Below, in pieces: positions 35,761 through 45,034 of a stretch of DNA of 64,000 nt. This stretch comes from Arachis hypogaea. Its lineage: Eukaryota > Streptophyta > Magnoliopsida > Fabales > Fabaceae. Below the pieces are notes generated by a model. The model worked only from the letters and a program-made list of their open reading frames with translations. It was not told the origin of the DNA and searched no databases. The DNA lies in NCBI RefSeq assembly GCF_003086295.3, contig NC_092039.1, positions 94,818,561 to 94,882,560 on the forward strand, given 5' to 3'. The translations under genes were made by a program, and so were the position numbers. The stretch's first letter is position 1, and each line of letters starts with the position of its first letter.

Positions 35761-37184
35761 GCAGTATGGTAAAAAGGTCTAATTGCTGCAGAATTTCACT
35801 TTTACACACCAAACTTCTGACGCGCATAACTTTTCATTTTAAATAATTTTTCCTCCATTTTTCGAACAGCGTAAACTTCATAAACCCAATCTTCATATGA
35901 AATATGTTTGTAAGAGATTGGGGTCCGAAAGCCGAGTTATAGATCACCGAAGTTCGACCAAAAATAAGTTTTTTCGCAAAGATCCTCAAACCTCTATTTT
36001 ACTAAAATCATAACTCATTCCAAACTTACATACAACATCAAGACACACCAAATCATACCTCATCACTCCACATTGATAATATGTTACCCTTATATACAAG
36101 TCCATCAAGCTCAACCTGAATTATCAATAAAACCATATATTCAAGGATTTCATAATCAACACTACCTCATATTCAAACATTAATATATTACCCTTATTCA
36201 CTCAATTGATCATCTCATCAACTATCCACCACATTCATATCATTAGCCAACACCCAATTATCTAAAACCAAACTCAACACACATTGCATTAACCAAACTC
36301 ACTAAACATGCATCAAACATACAGTTCAACTTATCCTATGTCATCTAGCCTAAGTTTTCACAAGATATTATATATTACATACAAGAAACCAAAACCATAC
36401 CTTGGCCGACTTCTTTCCTAAATCAAAAACACCCAAATTAATAAGGTCACAAGCCTTGAACACCAAAACCTCAACACCCAAGGCTCAATCAAGCTTCCAA
36501 TCTCTTTAAATGAGTTCCAATTTCACATATACACTACCTAACACATAATATCACATTTAAATACCAATTTCAATACACAAACACATATAATCAAGGAATT
36601 TACAAGTGTTCTAGGGTCCTTACCTTAACCATGCCACAAGCTAACAAAAACCCACTAATTCCTCAAGTTATTTTGATCCTAACATCAAGACATGAGGACT
36701 TTCAATACTCATGGCTCATAATTTCAAAAAATTAGGAAAAAGAGAGGCTAAGAGTGAGATCCAAGATTCCTTACCAATTAGTTAGTGGGCTTTGTAGAGC
36801 TTGACGCGGTGGACGTGTGGCTACAAACGGTGCAGCAATCAGAGCTTTGGATTGAAAGTTTTGTGAGATTAAATCAAGAACAAGGGATTGCGAATTCTCC
36901 TCCCCCTTCCTTATGTTTTCAGCATGTGAATGTATGAATGGGGAAGAGAAGTGGCTGATGCCATTTTACTTAGTGGGCTGGGTTGGGCCTTTGGCCCAAT
37001 AAGGGCCCATTTTTACCATTTTGACCCGTTCGGCTCAATCTTGAGCCAAATTCTTTAAACTTAGTGTTAAAATTTGTATTTTAATTAGTTCAACCACATT
37101 AAACTATATAATTTAATTTTTAAATTTCTTTAAAATAATAATTAATTTATTGATTAATTATTTACTAATTTTGTGGGTTTTACA

Positions 37185-37287
37185 CTTAGTGGTGCTAATT
37201 AAGGCTTGAGTCTGTTCGGAGAGAAAATTCAAGAGTTGGAAACCTGTCATCAACAAAGTACGTATTTTGGTTTTGGGTAGACATTAT
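37185..37287. other. Host LTR debris between two insertions
   Basis: A short piece lies between the 3.3-kb solo LTR and the 10.6-kb element. It continues after that element at 47893. The last five bases (ATTAT, 37283-37287) are the target duplication of the element. Confidence 0.6.
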
Positions 37288-37660
37288 TGATGAGTGGATA
37301 ATTTATACGCTTTTTGGCATTGTTTTTAGGTAGTTTTTAGTAAGTTTGAGCTACTTTTAGGGATGTTTTCATTAGTTTTTATGTTAAATTCACATTTCTG
37401 GACTTTACTATGAGTTTGTGTGTTTTTTTGTGATTTCAGGTAAATTCTGGCTAAAATCGAGGGACTTGAGCAAAACTCTGAAAAAGGCTGACAAAAGGAC
37501 TGTTGATACTGTTGGAATCTGACCTCTCTTCACTCGAAATGGATTTTCTGGAGCTACAGAACTCTTAATGGCGCGCTCTCAACGGCGTTGGGAAGCAGAC
37601 ATCCAGAGCTTTCCAGCAATATATAATAGTCCATACTTTATTCGGAAATTGACGATGTAA

Positions 37661-37772
37661 CTTGCCGTTGAACGCCAAGTACATGCTGCTGTCTGGAGTT
37701 AAACGCCAGAAAAACGTCATGATCCGGAGTTGAACGCCCAAACCACGTCATAACTTGGAGTTCAACTCCAAG
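37661..37772. promoter_or_regulatory. U3 palindrome array, 31-bp period
   Basis: Four palindromes have centres at 37670, 37701, 37732 and 37763, exactly 31 bp apart. The outer ones are CTTGCCGTTGAACGCCAAG and CTTGGAGTTCAACTCCAAG. The last centre is 124 bp upstream of the TATA box. The same layout is seen in the 3' LTR (46492-46604). Confidence 0.85.
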
Positions 37773-37886
37773 AAAAGCCTCAGCTCGTGGATAGATCAAG
37801 CTCAGCCCAAACATACACCACGTGGGCCCCGGAAGTGGATTTATGCATCAATTACTTACTCATGTAAACCCTAGGAGCTAGATTAT

Positions 37887-37894
37887 TATAAATA
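37887..37894 (+). promoter_or_regulatory. LTR TATA box
   Basis: TATAAATA sits in the context ATTATAAATAGAAC, conserved at the matching place in the 3' LTR (46718-46725) and in the LTR at 56258 (56859-56866). The LTR at 57794 has TATTAATA there (58391-58398). Confidence 0.7.
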
Positions 37895-39060
37895 GAACTT
37901 TCTACTATCATAATATCATCCTGGATTGTATTTTGAATCCTGTGATCACGTTTTGGGGGCTGGCCATTCGGCCATGCCTGAACCTTTCACTTATGTATTT
38001 TCAACAGTGGAGTTTCTGCACACCATAGATTAAGGGTGTGGAGCTCTGCTGTACCTCAAGTTTCAATACAATTATTATTACTTTCTATTCAATTCTCTTA
38101 TTCTTATTCCAAGATATACGTTGCACAACAATTGATGAATGTGATGATCAGTGACACTCATCATCTTTCTCACCTATGAACGCGTGATTGACAACCACTT
38201 CTGTTCTACTTTAGGCCGGGCGCATATCTCTTAGATTCCCCAACAGAATCTTCGTGGTATAAGCTAGATAGATGGCGGCATTCATGGGGATCCGGAAAGT
38301 ATAACCTTGTCTGTGGTATTCCGAGTAGGATCCTGGGAATCCAGAAAGTCTAACCTTGTCTGTGGTATTCCGAGTAGGATTCCGGTATTGAATGACTGTG
38401 ATGAGCTTCAAACTCCTGAAGGCTGGGCGTGATGACAAACGCAAAAGAATCAATGGATTCTATTCCAACCTGATTGAGAACCGACAGATGATTAGCCGTG
38501 CCGTGACAGAGCATTTGGACCATTTTCACTGAGAGGATGGGATGTAGCTATCAACCAAGGGTGATGCCTCCAGACGATTAGCCGTGCAGTGACAGCGCAT
38601 AGGACCATTTTCCCGAGAGGATTAAAAGTAGCCATTGATGATGGTGATGCCCTACATACAGCTTGCCATGGAAAGGAGTAAGAAGGATTGAAGAAAGAGT
38701 GAGTAGTGAAGTAGAGTTTCAAGAGGAGCACAACACCTCCATACGCCTATCTGAAATTTCCACTATTGATTTACATAAGTATTTCTATCCCTTTTTATTT
38801 TCTATTTATTATTAATTATTCGAAAATCCATAAACCAATTTTAATCTGCCTAACTGAGATTTACAAGGTGACCATAGCTTGCTTCATACCAACAATCTCT
38901 GTGGGATCGACCCTTACTCACGTAAGGTTTATTACTTGGACGACCCAGTACACTTGCTGGTTAGTTCAACGGAGTTGTGAAAAGAAAGTGCTGAGTTAAT
39001 GTTTTTGTGCACATACCAAAGAGCTAAAATTGTTGATCACAATTTCATCCACCAAGTTTT

Positions 39061-39077
39061 TGGCGCCGTTGCCGGGG
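39061..39077 (+). other. Primer binding site, tRNA-Asp type
   Basis: TGGCGCCGTTGCCGGGG lies 6 bases after the LTR end. This is the primer site reported for Athila-group elements, complementary to the 3' end of tRNA-Asp. The same site follows the LTR at 57794-59320. Confidence 0.8.
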
Positions 39078-40583
39078 ATTGTTCGAGTATGGACAACTGA
39101 CGGTTCATCTTATTGCTCAGATTAGGTAATTTTCTTTTCAAAAATCTTTTTCAAAATTTTTTTTTCTTTTTCGTTTTTCTAAAGAATATTTTCAAAAAAA
39201 ATTAATAAAAATACAAAAAAATTATAAAATCATAAAAATCAAAAATATTTTGTGTTTCTTGTTTGAGTCTTGAGTCAATTTTTAAGTTTGGTGTCAATTG
39301 CATGCTTTTAAAAATTTTTCTTGCATTTTTCGAAAATCCCATGCATTCATAGTGTTCTTCATGATCTTCAAGTTGTTCTTGATAAGTCCTCTTGTTTGAT
39401 CTTGATGTTTTCTTGTTTTGTGTTGTTTGTTGTTTTTCATATGCATTTTTCGTTTGTTAGAGTCCATGCATTAAAGATTTCTAAGTTTGGTGTCTTGCAT
39501 GTTTTCTTTGCATCAAAAATTTGTTTCAAAATTATGTTCTTGATGTTCATCATGATCTTCAAAGTGTTCTTGGTGTTCATCTTGACATTCATAGCATTCT
39601 TGCATTCATTCATTGTTTTGATGTAAAAATTTCATGCATTGAGTATTTTTGTTGTTTTTCTCTCTCATAATTAAAAATTCAAAAATAAAAAAAAATATCT
39701 TTTCCTTATTTTCCTCCAAATTTTCGAAATTTTGAGTTGACTTAATCAAAAATTTTCAAAATTAGTTGTTTCTTATAAGTCAAGTCAAATTTTCAATTTT
39801 AAAAATCTTATCTTTTCAAAATCTTTTTCAAAAATTATATCTTTTTCATTTTTTTTCATTTTTCGAAAATTTCAATAATCTTTTTCAAAATATTTTTCAA
39901 AATATTTTTCTTATCTTTATATCAAATTTTCAAAATTACACTAACAATTAATGTGATTGATTCAAAAATTTGAAGTTTGTTACTTTCTTGTTAAGAAAGG
40001 TTCAATCTTTAAGTTCTAGAATCTTATCTCTTAGTTTCTTGTTAGTTAAGTAATTTTAAAAATTAAATCTTTTTAAAAGCATATCTTTTATCTTTTATCT
40101 TATCTTTTTCAAAAATTTTATCTTTTTCAAAATTTGATTTCAAAATATCTTATCTAACCTCTTATCTTCTTATCTTTTTCAAATTTGATTTTAATATCTT
40201 TTTCAATCAACTAACTAACTTTTTGTTTGTTTCTTATTTTTTTCAAAACCAACTAACTACTCTTCCCTATCTAATTTTCAAAAATATCTCATCTCTTTTT
40301 CAAAAAATTCTTTTTAAATGTTTTAAATTTTAATTTTAATCTTATTTTATATTTAATTTTCGAAAATTACTAACCCTTTTCAAATTATTTTCGAAATTCT
40401 CCCTCTCCTTTCTTATTCTATTTAATTATTTAATTATTAACACTTCTCTTCACCTTTCTTCATCTAAAAATCCGAACCATTCTTCTTCATTCTTCTCCCC
40501 TTTCTTCTTCTGCTAACATAAAGGAATCTCTATACTGTGACATAGAGGATTCCTCTTCCTTTTCTTGTTTTCTTCTCTTTCAT
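39078..40583 (+). other. Long T-rich, C-poor leader with repeated CTTTTTCAAAA
   Basis: No ORF of note is present. The motif ATCTTTTTCAAAA or a close variant recurs at least ten times between about 39140 and 40310. Two copies of AAGTTTGGTGT occur (39284-39294 and 39483-39493). The leader ends with a CTTCTTC-rich stretch before the gag ATG. Confidence 0.6.
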
Positions 40584-42866
40584 ATGAGCAGGAACATGAA
40601 AAAAGGCACTCTTGTTGAAATTGATCCAGAACCTGAAAGGACTCTGAAGAGAAAATTAAGAGAAGCTAAATTACATTATTCTAAAGGTAACCTTTCAGAA
40701 ATTTTCGAACAAGAGAAGGAGATGGCAGCCGAAAATAATAATAATGCAAGGAGAATGCTTGGTGACTTCACAAAGCCAACATCCAAGTTTGATGGAAGAA
40801 GCATCTCCATTCCTGCCATTGGAGCCAATAACTTTGAGCTGAAACCTCAGCTAGTTTCCTTGATGCAACAAAACTGCAAGTTTTATGGACTTCCATCTGA
40901 AGATCCTTATCAGTTTTTAACCGAGTTCTTGCAGATCTGTGAGACTGTAAAGACGAATGGAGTTGATCCTGAAGTCTACAGGCTCATGCTTTTCCCTTTT
41001 GCTGTAAGAGACAGAGCTAGAATATGGTTGGATTCACAACCTAAGGATAGCCTGGACTCATGGGATAAGCTGGTCACTGCCTTCTTGGATAAATTCTTTC
41101 TTCCTCAAAAGCTGAGCAAGCTGAGAGTGGATGTTCAAACCTTCAAACAAAAAGATGGTGAATCCCTCTATGAAGCCTGGGAAAGATACAAGCAGCTGAC
41201 CAAAAGATGTCCATCTGATATGTTTTCAGAATGGACCATATTAGATATATTCTATTATGGTCTATCTGAATTTTTGAAAATGTCATTGGATCATTCTGCA
41301 GGTGGATCTATTCACCTAAAGAAAATGCCTGAAGAGGCTCAAGAACTCATTGACATGGTTGCAAACAACCAATTTATGTACACCTCTGAGAGGAATTCCG
41401 TGAATAATGGGATACCTCAGAAGAAAGGAGTTCTTGAAATTGATGCTCTGAATGCCATATTGGCTCAGAACAAAGTGTTGACTCAGCAGGTCAACATGAT
41501 CTCTCAAAGTCTGAATGGATGGCAACATGCATCCAACAATACTAAAGAGGCAGCTTCTGAAGAAGCTTATGATCCTGAGAACCCTGCCATGGCAGAGGTT
41601 AATTACATGGGTGAACCTTATGGAAACACCTATAACTCATCATGGAGAAATCATCCAAATTTCTCATGGAAGGATCAACAAAAGCCTCAACAAGGCTTTA
41701 ACAATGGTGGACGCAATAGGCTGAGCAATAGCAAGCCATATCCATCATCTTCTCAGCAACAGACAGAGAATTCTGAACAAAACACTTCTAATTTAGCCAA
41801 TCTAGTCTCTGATCTGTCAAAAGCCACTGTCAGTTTCATGAGTGAAACAAGATCCTCCATCAAAAATCTGGAGACACAAGTGGGCCAGCTGAGTAAGAAA
41901 GTCATTGAAACTCCTCCCAGTATTCTCCCAAGCAATACAGAAGAGAATCCAAAAGGAGAGTGCAAAGCCATTGACATAGTCAATATGGCCGAATGCACAA
42001 GGGAGGAAGAGGACGAAAATCCTAGTGAGGAAGACCTCCTGGGACGTCCCTCAAGCAAGAAGGAGTTTCCTATTAAGGATCGAAAGGAATCTGAGGCTCA
42101 TACAGAGACCATAGAGATTCCATTAAATCTCCTTCTGCCATTCATGAGCTCTGAAGACTATTCATCCTCTGAAGAGGATGAAGATGTGACTGGAGAGCAA
42201 GTTGCTCAATATTTAGGAGCTATCATGAAGCTGAATGCCAAGTTGTTTGGTAATGAGACTTGGGAAAGTGAACCTCCCTTGCTCATTAGTGAACTGGATA
42301 CCTGGATTCAGCAAATTCTACCTCAAAAGAAACAAGATCCTGGCAAGTTCTTAATACCTTGTACCATAGGCACCATGACCTTTGAAAAAGCTCTGTGTGA
42401 TCTGGGGTCAGGGATAAATCTTATGCCACTCTCTGTAATGGAGAAGCTGGGGATCATTGAGGTACAACCTGCCTTGTTCTCATTACAATTGGCTGACAAG
42501 TCATTGAGACAAGCTTATGGAATAGTAGAGGACATGTTAGTAAAGGTTGAAGGCCTTTACATCCCTGCTGATTTCATAATCTTAGACACTAGGAAGGAAG
42601 AGGATGATTGCATCATCCTTGGAAGACCTTTCCTAGCCACAGCAGGAGCTGTGATAGATGTCAACAGAGGTGAATTAGTCCTTCAATTGAATGGGGACTA
42701 CCTTGTGTTTAAGGCACATGGCCATCCCTCTGTGACAAAAGAGAGTAAGCATGAAGAGCTTCTCTCAGTTCAGAGTCAAGAAGAGCCCCCACAGTCAAAC
42801 TCTAAGTTTGGTGTCAAGACCCCATATCCAAACTCTAAGTTTGGTGTTGGGACTATACAACATTGA
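40584..42866 (+). CDS. Gag-protease polyprotein of the non-autonomous element
   Basis: A 760-residue intact ORF. Residues about 95-265 are a plant Ty3-gypsy Gag core (Retrotrans_gag): DRARIWLDSQP, DKLVTAFLDKFFLP, ESLYEAWERYKQL and LDHSAGGSIHLKKM are clear. A glutamine/asparagine-rich linker follows, then an acidic stretch. Residues about 595-715 are an aspartic protease, with the catalytic aspartate in CDLGSGINLMP and the later ILGRPFL flap-side motif; the helper element has CDLGASINLIP. Gag should form the particle and protease should cut it. The frame stops after two in-frame AAGTTTGGTGT copies, read as NSKFGV twice. There is no reverse transcriptase or integrase, so replication needs help in trans. 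The first ATG fits because it directly follows the pyrimidine-rich leader. Confidence 0.9.
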   Translation: MSRNMKKGTLVEIDPEPERTLKRKLREAKLHYSKGNLSEIFEQEKEMAAENNNNARRMLGDFTKPTSKFDGRSISIPAIGANNFELKPQLVSLMQQNCKFYGLPSEDPYQFLTEFLQICETVKTNGVDPEVYRLMLFPFAVRDRARIWLDSQPKDSLDSWDKLVTAFLDKFFLPQKLSKLRVDVQTFKQKDGESLYEAWERYKQLTKRCPSDMFSEWTILDIFYYGLSEFLKMSLDHSAGGSIHLKKMPEEAQELIDMVANNQFMYTSERNSVNNGIPQKKGVLEIDALNAILAQNKVLTQQVNMISQSLNGWQHASNNTKEAASEEAYDPENPAMAEVNYMGEPYGNTYNSSWRNHPNFSWKDQQKPQQGFNNGGRNRLSNSKPYPSSSQQQTENSEQNTSNLANLVSDLSKATVSFMSETRSSIKNLETQVGQLSKKVIETPPSILPSNTEENPKGECKAIDIVNMAECTREEEDENPSEEDLLGRPSSKKEFPIKDRKESEAHTETIEIPLNLLLPFMSSEDYSSSEEDEDVTGEQVAQYLGAIMKLNAKLFGNETWESEPPLLISELDTWIQQILPQKKQDPGKFLIPCTIGTMTFEKALCDLGSGINLMPLSVMEKLGIIEVQPALFSLQLADKSLRQAYGIVEDMLVKVEGLYIPADFIILDTRKEEDDCIILGRPFLATAGAVIDVNRGELVLQLNGDYLVFKAHGHPSVTKESKHEELLSVQSQEEPPQSNSKFGVKTPYPNSKFGVGTIQH
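42804..42847 (+). repeat. Two AAGTTTGGTGT motifs at the 3' end of gag-pro
   Basis: Copies lie at 42804-42814 and 42837-42847, both preceded by CTCT and 33 bp apart. Both are in the same frame and encode NSKFGV. Confidence 0.85.
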
Positions 42867-43095
42867 CCTGATCACCTTGTGGCTCCATGAGAGCCACTGT
42901 CAGGCTATTGACATTAAAGAAGCGCTTGTTGGGAGGCAACCCAATTTTATTTATCTAATTTTTATTTTATTCTATATTATTGCTATTTTATATTTTATTA
43001 GGTACATGATCATGAGGAGTCACAAAAAAATCATAAAAATTAAAAACAGAGTCAAAAACAGCAGAAAAAAATTCGCACCCTGGAGGAAGCACAGG

Positions 43096-43337
43096 CTGGC
43101 GTTCAACGCCAGTAAGATGCATCTGGCCGGCGTTCAACGCCAGAACAGAGCATCATTCTGGCGCTGAACGCCAGAAACAAGCAACATTCTGGCGTTGAAA
43201 GCCAGGAATGTACCCAGAGAAGAAAAGCTGGCGCTGAACGCCAGCAACAAGCATGAAACTGGCGTTCAACGCCAGAAACATGCTTTACATGGGCGTTGAA
43301 CGCCCAGAATGTGCACCACACGGCGTTTAAACGCCAG
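43096..43337. promoter_or_regulatory. Eight-unit palindrome array, 31-bp period
   Basis: Eight 15-17-bp palindromes (consensus CTGGCGTTCAACGCCAG) begin at 43096, 43127, 43158, 43189, 43228, 43259, 43290 and 43321. Six of the seven steps are exactly 31 bp and one is 39. Spacers are 14 bp (one is 22) with a loose consensus AAACAAGCATNATT. Unit 7 is TGGGCGTTGAACGCCCA and unit 8 is CGGCGTTTAAACGCC. The array lies between the two ORFs, upstream of an internal TATA box. Confidence 0.9.
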
Positions 43338-43686
43338 AATAGTGTGCAAAGGCAATTTACATGCCTATTTGGTGCAGGGATGGAATTCCTTGACACCTCA
43401 GGATCTGTGGACCCCACAGGATCACCTCAGGATCTGTGGACCCCACAGGTTCCCCACCTACTATATTCCCACCTTACCTCCTAATCCTAGTTTTTGTGAT
43501 TACTCTTCCCCATGTCACACTTCCCAACACCCTTCACCAATCACCTCAATTCCTCTTACCAATCACCCCCCTCACCACTCACATCCATCCACTCTTCCCC
43601 AAAAACCCCACCTACCTTCAAAAATTCAAATCAATTTCCCACCCATTCCCACCCTAAATGGCCGAATACACACTACCCCCTCTCCC

Positions 43687-43694
43687 TATAAATA
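43687..43694 (+). promoter_or_regulatory. Putative internal promoter (TATA box) for the second ORF
   Basis: TATAAATA lies in the GC-framed context CTCCCTATAAATACCC, 192 bp upstream of the second ORF. It is followed by a CACAACACAAACCC stretch and a CTTCTTCTTC-rich leader, the usual look of a plant core promoter and 5' untranslated region. Sequence between 43440 and 43680 is unusually C-rich and open of repeats. Confidence 0.6.
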
Positions 43695-43812
43695 CCCTTC
43701 CATTCTACTTCATTTTCACACAACACAAACCCATCTTCTCCCACTTAGCTGAACCTACATCTCTCCCTCTCTACCCTATTCTCTTCTTCTTCTTCTTCTC
43801 TTCTTTCTTCTC

Positions 43813-43847
43813 TTGCTCGAGGGTGAGCAATATTTTAAGTTTGGTGT
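43813..43847 (+). promoter_or_regulatory. Hairpin plus AAGTTTGGTGT upstream of the second ORF
   Basis: TTGCTC-GAGGGT-GAGCAA (43813-43830) forms a 6-bp stem. It is followed seven bases later by AAGTTTGGTGT (43837-43847). A similar hairpin-then-motif unit sits just before the 3' LTR. Confidence 0.6.
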
Positions 43848-43885
43848 GGTAAAAGCATAAGCTTTTTGTTTTTCCATTACCATCA

Positions 43886-45034
43886 ATGGCACCTAAGGCC
43901 AGAGTATCCTCTAGAAAAGGAAAAGGGAAGACAAAAGCTTCCACCTCCGAGTCATGGGAGATGGAAAGATTCATCTCCAAGAGCCATCAAGACTACTTCT
44001 ATGATGTTGTGGCAAAGAAGAAGGTGATCCCTGAGGTCCCTTTCAAGCTCAAGAGAAATGAGTATCCGGAGATCCGACATGAGATCCGAAGAAGAGGTTG
44101 GGAAGTCTTAACCAACCCCATGCAACAAGTCGGAATCTTAATGGATCAAGAGTTCTATGCCAATGCATGGATCACTAGGAACCATGATCAAAGTATGAAC
44201 CCGAGTCCAAAGAATTACCTCACAATGGTTCGGGGGAAATACTTAGATTTTAGTCCGGAAAATGTGAGGTTGGCGTTTCACTTGCCCATGATGCAAGGAG
44301 ATGAACGCCCCTACACTAGAAGGGTCAACTTTAATCAAAGGTTGGACCGAGTCCTAATGGACATATGTGTGGAAGGAGCTCAATGGAAGAGAGACTCCAA
44401 AGGCAAGCCAGTCCAACTAAGAAGATTGGACCTCAAGCCTGTAGCTAGAGGATGGTTGGAGTTTATTCAACGCTCCATCATTCCTACAAGCAACCGATCT
44501 GAAGTTACTGTGGATCGGGCCATCATGATTCATGGCATCATGATTGGAGAGGAAGTAGAAGTTCATGAGGTCATCTCCAATGAAATCTACAAAATAGCCG
44601 ACAAGCCCTCACCCATGGCACGGCTAGCTTTTCCTCACCTTATTTGCCATCTATGTTACTCAGCTGGAGTAATCATAGAAGGAGACACCTCCATTGAAGA
44701 GGATAAGCCCATCACCAAGAAGAGGATGGAGCAAGCAAGAGAGACCCTTCACGGTTCTCAAGAAATGCATGAGGAAGCTCATCATCAAGAAATCCCTGAG
44801 ATGCCTCAAGGGATGCACTTTCCTCCCAACAACTATTGGGAACAACTCAACACTTCCTTAGAAGATTTGAGCCACAATGTTGAACAATTGAGGGTGGAAC
44901 ATCATGAGCACTCCATCATTCTCCAAGAAATAAGAGAAGACCAAAGAGCAATGAGGGAGGAGCAACAAAGGCAAGGAAGGGACATAGAAGAGCTTAAGGA
45001 CATTGTTGGTCCTTCAAGAAGAAGACGCCACTAA
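43886..45034 (+). CDS. Second ORF: putative plant transposon protein domain
   Basis: An intact 382-residue ORF. The N-terminus is short and basic (APKARVSSRKGKGKTKAS). Residues about 25-265 match the 'putative plant transposon protein' fold often found in the 3' half of Athila-related elements. Visible segments are VVAKKKVIPEVPFKL, NPMQQVGILMDQEFYANAW, PENVRLAFHLP and DRAIMIHGIMIGEEVEVHEVI. Residues about 320-375 are predicted coiled coil (heptads in LNTSLEDLSHNVEQLRVEH and onward), ending in SRRRRH. Known proteins of this type have no established function. The basic ends and coiled coil would suit a dimeric nucleic-acid-binding protein; that is inference. It appears to have its own TATA box at 43687. 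Confidence 0.75.
   Translation: MAPKARVSSRKGKGKTKASTSESWEMERFISKSHQDYFYDVVAKKKVIPEVPFKLKRNEYPEIRHEIRRRGWEVLTNPMQQVGILMDQEFYANAWITRNHDQSMNPSPKNYLTMVRGKYLDFSPENVRLAFHLPMMQGDERPYTRRVNFNQRLDRVLMDICVEGAQWKRDSKGKPVQLRRLDLKPVARGWLEFIQRSIIPTSNRSEVTVDRAIMIHGIMIGEEVEVHEVISNEIYKIADKPSPMARLAFPHLICHLCYSAGVIIEGDTSIEEDKPITKKRMEQARETLHGSQEMHEEAHHQEIPEMPQGMHFPPNNYWEQLNTSLEDLSHNVEQLRVEHHEHSIILQEIREDQRAMREEQQRQGRDIEELKDIVGPSRRRRH

Larger units (their letters stand above)
33906..37184 (+). mobile_element. Solo LTR, Tekay/Del-like family, 3.3 kb
   Basis: It starts TATAACACTC (the expected TG is mutated to TA) and ends GGGTTTTACA. The flanking 5-mers CTTGG (33901-33905) and CTTAG (37185-37189) differ by one base. 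It shares ordered landmarks, inverted, with the solo LTR at 10771: the CAGAGYTTTACGCTTAAG start region, the AAAGG/CCTTT array, the GGCCGACTTCTTTCC region and the GGGCTTTGTAGAGCTTGACG region. It has no internal coding region. Confidence 0.8.
37288..39054 (+). repeat. 5' LTR of the non-autonomous element
   Basis: It runs from TGATGAGTGG to a CACCA end. It contains the four-palindrome array (37661-37772), a TATA box TATAAATA at 37887-37894, and two internal tandem duplications of about 49 bp (from about 38291) and 86 bp (from about 38490) that the LTR at 57794 lacks. Confidence 0.9.

Noticed and set aside
38492..38731. Conserved minus-strand frames in both LTRs of the 10.6-kb element (38492 and 47325)
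   Set aside because: LTR copies are near identical, so any chance frame is preserved. It is antisense to the element and has no domain.
43096..43337. CRISPR-like look: regularly spaced palindromic 17-mers with 14-bp variable spacers
   Set aside because: The repeats and spacers are too short, there are no cas genes, and the context is a plant retrotransposon. The regular spacing is better read as helical phasing of a retroelement signal.
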